DNA of 26,741 bases from JACQAI01 sp035507915 (GTDB lineage: Bacteria; Pseudomonadota; Alphaproteobacteria; Elsterales; Elsteraceae), in assembly GCA_035507915.1 (NCBI GenBank), contig DATJNS010000031.1, positions 1-26,741 on the forward strand, written 5' to 3'. Below, in pieces: positions 20,389 to 26,741 of the stretch. Under the pieces are notes generated by a model. It made no database searches, was not told the DNA's origin, and saw nothing but the letters and a program-made list of their open reading frames with translations. The translations under genes and the position numbers were made by a program. Every line of letters starts with the position of its first letter. Positions within the stretch are counted from its first letter, which is position 1.

Positions 20389-20422
20389 GGCGCGCCGTCC
20401 GGGAGCCATCGAGGAGATCCGC

Positions 20423-21475
20423 ATGACGACGTCCGGCTTCGGTGCGCGGCTCGGCCGCCGCGATCTGCTGCGCTATAGCGGGGCGGGCGCGCTCGCGCTC
20501 GCCGCCGGTCGGGTGCGCGCCCAGACGGCGCCGCTGCTCGACATCCGGTTCTCGCTCAACGCGCCGCGCGACGGCAGCAACGCCGCCTTCGTCCACGCGG
20601 TCGAGAAGGGCTACTTCCGCGCGGAAGGGCTCAATCCCACGCTCGATCCGTCGGCCGGCGCCGCCGATTCGATCCAGCGCGTGGCCAGCGAGACCTATGA
20701 CGCGGCGTTTTCCGACATGACGGTGCTGATCGAGTTCAATGCCAAGAACCCGGGCCAGGCGCCGCTCGCGGTGCTCAACATCTACAACCGCTCGCCGACC
20801 TGCATCGTCTGCTGGAAGAGCGCTGGCGTCGCCAAGCCCCTGGATCTCAAGGGCAAGACCCTGGGCGCGCCGCTGACCGATGGCGCCTATCGTCTGTTCC
20901 CGGCGTTCTGCAAGGCGACCGGGCTCGATCCCGCGAGCGTCAAACCGATCACGGTCGATCTGCGCCTGCGCGAAGCCCTGATGATGCGCAAGGAGGTCGA
21001 CGGCGTGTTCGGTTTCGACTCGACGATCTTCTTCAATCTGAAAGCCCAGGGCGTATCGTTCGACGACGTGAGCTTCCTCTACTACTCGGACTCCGGGCTC
21101 GATTTCTATTCCAACTCGATCATCGTCTCGAAGCGGTTTCGGCGCGAGCACCCCGACCGCATCGCCGGGTTGGTGCGGGCGTGCGCGCGCGGCTGGCACG
21201 ACGCGCTGGTCGATCCCAAGCTGGTGATCGCCTCGCTCACGAAGGTGGAGCCGCTCGCCAAGCCGGACATCGAGCTCGAGCGCCTCAATTGGCTGATCAA
21301 GCACCAGATCCGTTCGCCCGACGTCGAGGTCGGCGGCCTCGGCGCCGTCAACCCCGCCAAACTGGGGCGGGGTATCGATCAGGTCGCCGACGCGTTCGGG
21401 CTGCCTGCGAAACCGGCGCCTGCCGACATCTACACCGACAAATACTTGCCGGCGGCGGACATCCTGAAAATTTGA
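20423..21475 (+). CDS. Tat-exported ABC transporter substrate-binding protein, NitT/TauT type
   Basis: A 350-residue periplasmic binding protein. The N-terminus has a twin-arginine signal (GRRDLLRYSGAGALALAAG, 13-31) ending near RVRAQ, implying folding before export. The mature part, LDIRFSLNAPRDGSNAAFVH then AVEKGYFRAEGLNPTLDPSAG, is the SsuA/THI5-like (NMT1) fold. The ATG at 20423 has GAGGAG upstream; the frame extends to 20333 but that part contains the sigma-54 promoter. No permease or ATPase gene follows. The sigma-54 promoter suggests induction under nitrogen limitation or by a specific activator, so a nitrogen-containing ligand is a fair guess. It was not possible to name the ligand. 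Confidence 0.88.
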   Translation: MTTSGFGARLGRRDLLRYSGAGALALAAGRVRAQTAPLLDIRFSLNAPRDGSNAAFVHAVEKGYFRAEGLNPTLDPSAGAADSIQRVASETYDAAFSDMTVLIEFNAKNPGQAPLAVLNIYNRSPTCIVCWKSAGVAKPLDLKGKTLGAPLTDGAYRLFPAFCKATGLDPASVKPITVDLRLREALMMRKEVDGVFGFDSTIFFNLKAQGVSFDDVSFLYYSDSGLDFYSNSIIVSKRFRREHPDRIAGLVRACARGWHDALVDPKLVIASLTKVEPLAKPDIELERLNWLIKHQIRSPDVEVGGLGAVNPAKLGRGIDQVADAFGLPAKPAPADIYTDKYLPAADILKI

Positions 21476-21486
21476 CTCGAAGAGGC

Positions 21487-21516
21487 TTGAAGCCGGTGCC
21501 TTAAGTTTGTCATAAG
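21487..21516 (+). promoter_or_regulatory. Possible promoter of the PilZ-like gene
   Basis: TTGAAG (21487-21492) and CATAAG (21511-21516) are 18 bases apart, each with four of six consensus matches. The gap between 21476 and 21605 has no gene and no clear terminator for the binding-protein gene upstream. Confidence 0.25.
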
Positions 21517-21605
21517 CAGAGCCAATGAAAAACGCGGGCAGCGCCCGGCGTCGCGACGACGACACCCGATCGCGCGCTGGTTCCGACGCAAGAGGGGGCT
21601 AGGGC

Positions 21606-21965
21606 ATGGCAGACGTGAAAAGCGCCGCCACACGGCTCGAGACGGCGATGCCGCGCGAGCATCGCGCCTTCGAGCGCTTCCGCAGCCCGCCGTTGGTGAT
21701 CGAGCTTTCCGACCGGACGTTCGGCACGGTCGATTGGTCGGTCGGCGGCGCCCTGCTGGCCGAGGTCGAGAATCAGGGTTGGCGGTGCGGCCAGTCGATC
21801 GACGTCCGGGTTGGACTGCCCGTCGGCCAGCGGCTCCCGGACCAGATGATCGTCGTGCGCTACAGCCCGGAGACCAAGCATCTGGCGGTCCGTGCGCGCA
21901 GCCACGCCTCGGCGCTGACCCAGGTCAAGCAGGCGTGCGAGATCGCCGGGATCGCGGTCCGGTAA
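21606..21965 (+). CDS. PilZ-like domain protein
   Basis: A 119-residue protein of PilZ layout. REHRAFERFRSPPLVIEL (about 17-34) supplies an arginine-rich first motif, and TVDWSVGGALLAEV supplies a D-x-S-x-x-G second motif, here DWSVGG. These are the cyclic-di-GMP contact motifs of PilZ, though the first is a loose fit to RxxxR. It is a single domain with no membrane segment. The last part is a beta strand plus a helix (HASALTQVKQACEIAG). Binding of cyclic di-GMP is plausible, not shown. The start ATG is preceded by AAGAGGGGG. It converges with tRNA-Gln, 44 bases away. Confidence 0.65.
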   Translation: MADVKSAATRLETAMPREHRAFERFRSPPLVIELSDRTFGTVDWSVGGALLAEVENQGWRCGQSIDVRVGLPVGQRLPDQMIVVRYSPETKHLAVRARSHASALTQVKQACEIAGIAVR

Positions 21966-22009
21966 ATCCGCGTCGTTCGAGCCGCCGCACCGAACGCCAC
22001 CGAAGAGAT

Positions 22010-22083
22010 TGGCTGGGGCGCCAGGATTCGAACCTGGGATCGCGGTACCAAAAACCGCTGCCTTACCGCTTGGCGACGCCCCA
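22010..22083 (-). tRNA. tRNA-Gln (anticodon TTG)
   Basis: A full 74-base cloverleaf with CCA encoded. The acceptor stem is TGGGGCG paired with CGCCCCA, then G and CCA (minus strand). The anticodon stem GCGGT/ACCGC holds the loop TTTTGGT, so the anticodon is TTG, reading CAA for glutamine. The T-arm contains GGTTCGAATCC. It lies between the PilZ-like gene and ispE. Confidence 0.95.
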
Positions 22084-22101
22084 ACGCCGGGCGCACCTTA
22101 A

Positions 22102-23022
22102 CTATACGGAGGTCGGGGTCGCAAGCGCCCGCAAGCGCGTCGCGGCGATCCACCAGCCGGGCTGCGCTGCGCCGAGATAGCCGGCGGCGAGTGCTGCCGC
22201 CTCGGCGGTCTCGAACAAACCGAAGCACGTCGCGCCGCTGCCCGACATGGCGGCCGCGAGGCAGCCCGGGCGCGCGCCGAGAGCGTCCAGCACGTCGCCG
22301 ATCACGGGCAGCAGTCGGCGCGCGGGCGCCTCGAGATCGTTGCCGCCGCCGCGCACCAGCGCCGCCAGGTCGGCGATCGACAGCCGCGTGGGCACGCGCT
22401 CGAGCGGCGGCGAGAACGCGCCGGCGCGCGCGCGGAACACGGCACCGGTATCGAGCGGCAGTCCCGGATTGACCAGCACGAGCGGCGCCGCCGGCAGCGC
22501 GGCGAGCGGCGTCAAGGTCTCGCCGATGCCCTCCATCCGGCAGGCGCGCGCGTCGAGGCATACGGGCACGTCGGCGCCGAGCGCGAGCGCGCAGGCATGC
22601 AGCGCGGCGGGCGCGGGCGCGACGTTCCACAGGGTGCACAGCGCCTGCAGGGTCGCGGCGGCGTCGGTCGAGCCGCCGCCGATGCCCGACGCGATCGGCA
22701 GGACCTTGGTCAAACCCAAGCGCGCCCCGCGCGCCGTGCCGGTCAACGCCGCCAACGCCCGCGCGGCGCGCAGCACCAGGTTGCCGTCGTCGGGTCCGGC
22801 CTTGGCCAGCGCGGTGGCGAACGGCCCGTCGAGCGCGAGCGTGACGGTACCGTCGGGCGCGGGCGCCGCGCGCACCGTGTCGCCGATCTCGGCGAAGGCG
22901 ACCAGGCTGTCGAGCTCGTGATAGCCGTTCGGCCGGCGGCCGACGACGCGCAGACAGAGGTTGAGCTTGGCCGGCGCCGTACGGACGACGACAGGCGCGT
23001 CCGTCGCCCCGTCGGCCGTCAC
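22102..23022 (-). CDS. ispE: 4-diphosphocytidyl-2-C-methyl-D-erythritol kinase
   Basis: A 306-residue GHMP kinase of the MEP isoprenoid pathway; it phosphorylates CDP-methylerythritol with ATP. Seen are APAKLNLCLRVVGRRPNGYH (16-35, catalytic K19), the ATP-binding loop LPIASGIGGGSTDAA (108-122), GADVPVCLDAR (149-159, catalytic D151) and the third GHMP motif MSGSGATCFGLF. The start is the GTG at 23022, which overlaps the stop of the TPR lipoprotein (GTGA, 23022-23019); this gives the usual length, while the open frame upstream is out of phase with that gene. Normally essential in bacteria that rely on the MEP pathway. Confidence 0.95.
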   Translation of the reverse strand: MTADGATDAPVVVRTAPAKLNLCLRVVGRRPNGYHELDSLVAFAEIGDTVRAAPAPDGTVTLALDGPFATALAKAGPDDGNLVLRAARALAALTGTARGARLGLTKVLPIASGIGGGSTDAAATLQALCTLWNVAPAPAALHACALALGADVPVCLDARACRMEGIGETLTPLAALPAAPLVLVNPGLPLDTGAVFRARAGAFSPPLERVPTRLSIADLAALVRGGGNDLEAPARRLLPVIGDVLDALGARPGCLAAAMSGSGATCFGLFETAEAAALAAGYLGAAQPGWWIAATRLRALATPTSV

Positions 23023-24830
23023 TGGGCCGGGCGCGCCGCGGTCTTGGGCGTCGGCAGGCCGTCCTTGAGCTTGGTCTCGACCGCGGTCTTGAGCTCGGGC
23101 TCGGGGTCGAGCGTCAGCGCGCGGCTCCACTGGAACCGCGCCTCGTCGCGCCGGCCGACCTGCCAATAGGCATCGCCCAGGTGATCGTTGATGGTGGCGT
23201 CCTGCGGCCTGAGCTCGACGGCGCGCTCGAGCTGGCGCGTCGCCTTCTCGTACTCGCCGATCCGGAAGTACAGCCAGCCGAGGCTGTCCACGATGCTGCC
23301 GTCCTGCGGCCTGAGGTCGACCGCGCGCTCGACCATGGTCTTGGCGCGCTCGAGATTCACGCCGTGCTCGATCCAGGTGTAGCCGAGATAGTTGAGCACG
23401 TAGGGCTGATCGGGCTCGAGCTTGAGCGCGAGCTCGAGATCGGCCTCGGCGCGCTTCCAGTCGTGCGAGCGCTCGAGCGCGATCGCGCGGCTGAAGATCA
23501 GCGCCCAGTGGCGCTGCTCGATCTTGGGCAGCCGGCCGACCGCGGCATCGTACGCTTTCACCGCCTCCTTCCACCGCTCGTGGCTGCGATAGAGGTCGCC
23601 CAGATGGACCAGCGCGTCGTCCCGCTCGGGACGCTCGCTCGCCATCTGGGTCAGCTCGCTGATCGCGCCGTCGACGTCGCCCATCGAGTCGTGCACGGCG
23701 GCGACGCGCAGCCGCGCCGCCCACCGGAACGGCGACTCGGGCGCGATGGTCTGATAGACCGCGATCGCGTCGGCGTCGCGCTTCAGACTCTCGAGGATGT
23801 CGCCGAGCAGCATCTGCGCCATCGGGAAATCCGGCCGCAGCTGCAGCGTCAGGCGATCGTAGATCAGCCCGTACTCGCTCGCCGGCCGCTCGAGCTCCAG
23901 CATGTTCGCGATGTCGAACAACGCTTCGGCGAGCCCGTCCTCGACCGAGCGCACGGTCGGCGTCGGCTTGGTGCCGGCCTTCAGCCGCGCCAGCGCGTCC
24001 TGCAGCAGCAGCGTGTCGGGATTGTCCTTGAGGAACGCGTCGTACAGCGCGTGCGCACGATCCGGCTCGCCGGCGCGCTCGAAGAAATTGCCCGCGATCT
24101 CGACGACGCGGTATGGCGGCTTGGGCGAGCTGTCGATCGCCTCGCGATAGGAGTCCGCGGCGCCGGCCTGGTCGCCGACGAAATCCGCCACCATCGCCGC
24201 GTGCAGCGCATGCAGCGTGGCGAACGCGCTGGCGTCCGACAGCGGCTTGAGCGCCGCGGCGGCGCTGTCGCCGTCCTTGCGGCCGGCGGCGATCCAGCCG
24301 CGCACCAGCGGCAGCACCAGGTTGGTGACGCCGGAACGCGGCAGCTCGGCCAGCCGCGCGTCGGCCGCCTCGAGCCGTCCGCCGCGCACGTCGTCGAGCG
24401 CGATCACGAGGTTGGCCAAGACCGCCAGCGGCTCGCGCTGGACCACGCGTTGCGCCAGCTCGAGGGTCTCCGTGCGCTGACCCTCGCCCGCCGTGGCGAC
24501 GAAGGTGCGCCGCAGCAGCTCGAGATTGTCGGGATCGTCCTGCAGCGCCTGGCTCAGATAGCGCACCGCCGCGCCGAAGTCGTGCGCCTCGGCGGCGGCG
24601 TTGCCGGCCAGGTAGGCGCCGGCGGCGCTCGCCGCTTCGCCCATCTGGTCGGTGCTGCCGGCGGGCGCGGCGGGCCCGGCGGTCAAACCGCCGCCGTTCG
24701 CGCCGCCGTTCGCGCCGTTCGCGCCGATGCAACCGACCAGCGTCATGCTGAGCGCGAGACCGAGCGCGGCGCTCCAGGGGCTGCCACGCCGGCGGCCGAC
24801 GGCCGGACGGAGACGACGGGAAAACGGCAT
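23019..24830 (-). CDS. TPR-repeat outer-membrane or periplasmic lipoprotein
   Basis: A 603-residue protein. The ATG at 24830 gives a basic N-region, a hydrophobic stretch and the lipobox LVGC with lipidated C34, followed by a flexible Gly/Asn linker (IGANGANGGANGGG). From about 65 to the end the chain is a superhelix of TPR units, for example AVRYLSQALQDDPDN, AEADLELALKLEPDQPYVLN, LERAKTMVERAVDLRPQDGS and YEKATRQLERAVELRPQDAT. TPR lipoproteins act as scaffolds in envelope complexes; the partner here is unknown. It overlaps ispE by four bases, so translation is coupled. Similar gene pairs occur in other alphaproteobacteria. The frame extends to 25013 across the preceding gene and is rejected. 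The ribosome site is weak. Confidence 0.88.
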   Translation of the reverse strand: MPFSRRLRPAVGRRRGSPWSAALGLALSMTLVGCIGANGANGGANGGGLTAGPAAPAGSTDQMGEAASAAGAYLAGNAAAEAHDFGAAVRYLSQALQDDPDNLELLRRTFVATAGEGQRTETLELAQRVVQREPLAVLANLVIALDDVRGGRLEAADARLAELPRSGVTNLVLPLVRGWIAAGRKDGDSAAAALKPLSDASAFATLHALHAAMVADFVGDQAGAADSYREAIDSSPKPPYRVVEIAGNFFERAGEPDRAHALYDAFLKDNPDTLLLQDALARLKAGTKPTPTVRSVEDGLAEALFDIANMLELERPASEYGLIYDRLTLQLRPDFPMAQMLLGDILESLKRDADAIAVYQTIAPESPFRWAARLRVAAVHDSMGDVDGAISELTQMASERPERDDALVHLGDLYRSHERWKEAVKAYDAAVGRLPKIEQRHWALIFSRAIALERSHDWKRAEADLELALKLEPDQPYVLNYLGYTWIEHGVNLERAKTMVERAVDLRPQDGSIVDSLGWLYFRIGEYEKATRQLERAVELRPQDATINDHLGDAYWQVGRRDEARFQWSRALTLDPEPELKTAVETKLKDGLPTPKTAARPAQ

Positions 24831-24931
24831 TGCGATCGGATTCAAGGCTGCGCCCTGTTGCGTCGAGACGTTTGCGCCGAAGACGTTACTGCAAGTTCGG
24901 GGCCCGGATATATGGCGATCGTCGAGCGACG

Positions 24932-26572
24932 TTACATATTGGGGTAGTTGGGCCCGCCGCCGCCTTGGGGTACCACCCAATTGATGTTTTGCCGTGGGTC
25001 CTTGATGTCGCATGTTTTGCAGTGGACGCAGTTCTGGGCGTTGATCTGCAGCCGCTTACCGCTCGGCGCCGCCGCGTCGTCGACGATCTCGTAGACCCCG
25101 GCGGGGCAATAGCGCTGCTCGGGCGACTCGTAGATCTGCCAGTTCACCGTGATGGCGAGCGCCGGGTCCTTCAGCTTGAGGTGCGCCGGCTGGTCCTCCT
25201 CGTGGTTGGTGTTCGAGATGAACACCGAGGACAGCCGATCGAAGCTGACCTTGCCGTCGGGCTTGGGATAGTCGATGCGCGGCGCCGTCGCCGCCGGCTT
25301 CAGGCGCACATGGTCGGGATGGTGATGCAAGGTCCACGGCACCCGGCCGCGCAGCAGCAGCGTGTCGAGCCCGGCGTGCAGGGTGCCGGGCCACAAGCCC
25401 CAGCGGAACGCCGGGCGGATGTTGCGCACCGCCTTCAGCTCGGTCGCGACCCACGACTGCTCGAAACGCGCGCGATAGCCGGCCGGCTCGACGCGCGCGC
25501 CGGGCGCGGCGTTGGCGAGCGCCTCGAACACCGCTTCGGCGGCCAGCATGCCGGTCTTCATCGCGGTGTGGCTGCCCTTGATCTTGGGCACGTTCATGAA
25601 GCCGGCCGTGCAGCCGATGAGCGCGCCGCCCGGGAAGCTGAGCTTCGGGATCGATTGCCAGCCGCCCTCGTTGAGCGCGCGCGCGCCGTAGGCGATGCGG
25701 CGGCCATTCTCGAAGATCGGCCGGATCGCCGGATGGGTCTTGAAGCGCTGGAACTCCTCGAACGGCGACAGGAACGGGTTGGCATAATCGAGCCCGACCA
25801 CGAAGCCGACCGCCACCTGATTGTTCTCGAGATGATAGAGGAACGAGCCGCCGTAGGTGCGCCGATCGAGCGGCCAGCCCATCGTGTGGATCACCGTGCC
25901 GGGCCGGTGCTTTGCCGGATCGATCTCCCACAGCTCCTTGAGGCCGATGCCGAAGGTCTGCGGATCGACGCCCTCACGCAGCTTGAAGCGCTCGAACAGG
26001 GTCTTGGTCAGCGAGCCGCGGCAGCCTTCGGCGAACAGCGTCTGGCGTGCCCGCAGCTCGACGCCGGGCTGATAGGCGTCGGTCGGCTTGCCGTCCCGTC
26101 CGATGCCCATGTCGCCGGTCGCCACGCCGGCGACCGCGCCGTCCTCGTACAGCACCTCGGCGGCCGCGAAGCCGGGATAGATCTCGACGCCGAGCGCCTC
26201 GGCCTGCTGTCCCAGCCAACGGCAAAGGTTGGCGAGGCTGATGATGTAGTTGCCGTGGTTGCGCATGGTCGGCGGCGTCGGCAGACGGAAGGCGCGCCGC
26301 GCGGTCAGGAACAAGACCGAATCACGGGCGGCCGGCGTGTTGAGCGGCGCGCCGCGCTCGCGCCAATCGGGAATCAGCTCGTCGAGCGCGCGCGGCTCGA
26401 ACACCGCGCCCGACAGGATGTGGGCGCCGACCTCGGAGCCCTTCTCGACCACGCACACCGCGAGCTCGCTGCCGGCCGCCTGCGCCAGCTGCTTGAGACG
26501 GATCGCCGCCGCCAGGCCCGAGGGCCCGGCGCCCACGATCACCACGTCGTAGTCCATCGTCTCGCGCGCCAT
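24932..26572 (-). CDS. Electron transfer flavoprotein-ubiquinone oxidoreductase
   Basis: A 546-residue membrane-associated flavoenzyme that passes electrons from ETF, fed by acyl-CoA and other dehydrogenases, to ubiquinone. The N-terminal FAD fold is MDYDVVIVGAGPSGLAAAIRL; GTVIHTMGWPLDRRTYGGSF and GGALIGCTAGFMNVPKIKGS are family signatures. Four cysteines for the [4Fe-4S] cluster are in RYCPAGVYEI and NCVHCKTCDIKDPRQNINW at the C-terminus. The ATG at 26572 gives MARETMDYD, matching the usual alphaproteobacterial start; MDYD at 26557 is the alternative. The 101 bases before the TPR lipoprotein hold no gene and only a short CGTCG/CGACG inverted repeat. It diverges from the glycosylase gene. Confidence 0.95.
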   Translation of the reverse strand: MARETMDYDVVIVGAGPSGLAAAIRLKQLAQAAGSELAVCVVEKGSEVGAHILSGAVFEPRALDELIPDWRERGAPLNTPAARDSVLFLTARRAFRLPTPPTMRNHGNYIISLANLCRWLGQQAEALGVEIYPGFAAAEVLYEDGAVAGVATGDMGIGRDGKPTDAYQPGVELRARQTLFAEGCRGSLTKTLFERFKLREGVDPQTFGIGLKELWEIDPAKHRPGTVIHTMGWPLDRRTYGGSFLYHLENNQVAVGFVVGLDYANPFLSPFEEFQRFKTHPAIRPIFENGRRIAYGARALNEGGWQSIPKLSFPGGALIGCTAGFMNVPKIKGSHTAMKTGMLAAEAVFEALANAAPGARVEPAGYRARFEQSWVATELKAVRNIRPAFRWGLWPGTLHAGLDTLLLRGRVPWTLHHHPDHVRLKPAATAPRIDYPKPDGKVSFDRLSSVFISNTNHEEDQPAHLKLKDPALAITVNWQIYESPEQRYCPAGVYEIVDDAAAPSGKRLQINAQNCVHCKTCDIKDPRQNINWVVPQGGGGPNYPNM

Positions 26573-26621
26573 CGAGCTCGCCCATCTCAATCGCTTCAAA
26601 GCCTGTTAAAGTAGGGCCATC

Positions 26622-26741
26622 GTGACTGCAAGCGATCCGACGCTGGAAGATCCGCGCGCGCTGCTCGCCTGGTATGTCGCGGCGGGCGTCGACGAGGCGA
26701 TCGGCGAAGCGCCGGTCGACCGCACCGTCGCGCCCGCGCCC
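26622..26741 (+). CDS. Uracil-DNA glycosylase, family 4 (5' part only)
   Basis: Forty residues are visible before the right edge, starting at GTG 26622 behind GTAGGG. The sequence TLEDPRALLAWYVAAGVDEA followed by IGEAPVDRT is the characteristic leader of alphaproteobacterial family-4 (Fe-S, SPO1 polymerase-related) uracil-DNA glycosylases, which remove uracil from DNA. The cluster cysteines and catalytic motifs lie beyond the window. The gene diverges from ETF-QO, 49 bases away, an arrangement seen in Rhodospirillales. Confidence 0.72.
   Translation, partial: MTASDPTLEDPRALLAWYVAAGVDEAIGEAPVDRTVAPAP

Noticed and set aside
24867..24934. Three copies of GACGTT(A/T) before the TPR lipoprotein
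   Set aside because: Seven-base repeats with irregular spacing, one inside the ETF-QO stop; too short to support a binding array.
24830..26614. Plus-strand open frame of 594 codons opposite ETF-QO
   Set aside because: It is the antisense shadow of a well-recognised gene; its translation has no family resemblance and shows the biased composition typical of GC-rich shadows.
1..26741. CRISPR array, insertion sequence, prophage or integrated element
   Set aside because: No regularly spaced direct repeats, transposase, integrase or attachment-site duplication beside the tRNA was seen; the tRNA-Gln 3' end is not repeated nearby as far as can be read by eye.

Overview
The window is a very GC-rich chromosomal stretch from a bacterium that is most likely an alphaproteobacterium (Rhodospirillales or Hyphomicrobiales type). 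The evidence is a palindromic intergenic repeat of the kind common in Bradyrhizobiaceae and relatives (3029-3116), several Bug/TctC-type periplasmic binding proteins, an ETF-quinone oxidoreductase next to a family-4 uracil-DNA glycosylase, and ispE next to a TPR lipoprotein and tRNA-Gln. The assignment is by recognition only; no search was run. Because of the high GC content nearly every gene is shadowed by long open frames on the other strand, and these were left out.

Layout. Positions 1-5033 are a catabolic block. A dienelactone-hydrolase-like gene (cut by the left edge), a fumarylacetoacetate-hydrolase-family gene and a small cupin lie on the minus strand. They diverge from a class III CoA-transferase, an MBL-fold hydrolase and an orphan NitT/TauT-type binding protein on the plus strand. 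Positions 5034-5975 hold a chain of three small genes behind two CRP/FNR-like palindromes; the last encodes a secreted protein with two four-cysteine modules. Positions 5986-9804 hold two ChaB paralogues flanking a Bug binding protein plus MmgE/PrpD operon and a divergent VOC-family gene. Positions 9869-14539 are a three-gene minus-strand operon: TPR/beta-barrel protein, secreted FecR-domain protein, and CHASE2 class III nucleotide cyclase. This looks like an envelope-to-cytoplasm signalling unit.

Positions 14625-19158 are a tightly overlapping five-gene minus-strand operon: Rieske oxygenase alpha subunit, 4,5-dihydroxyphthalate-decarboxylase-like protein, Rieske ferredoxin, PdxA-family dehydrogenase with a TphB-like signature, and Bug/TphC-like binding protein. 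It reads as a hybrid of the phthalate and terephthalate pathways for an unknown aromatic acid, and it is the best candidate here for an undescribed system. A RidA gene diverges from it. Positions 19719-21965 carry a cytochrome b561, a Tat-exported binding protein behind a near-consensus sigma-54 promoter, and a PilZ-like protein. Positions 22010-26741 are housekeeping: tRNA-Gln(TTG), ispE, a TPR lipoprotein, ETF-QO and the start of a uracil-DNA glycosylase.

No transposase, integrase, CRISPR array, rRNA or riboswitch was seen. No transporter permease or ATPase accompanies any of the four periplasmic binding proteins, and no transcription-factor gene is present.
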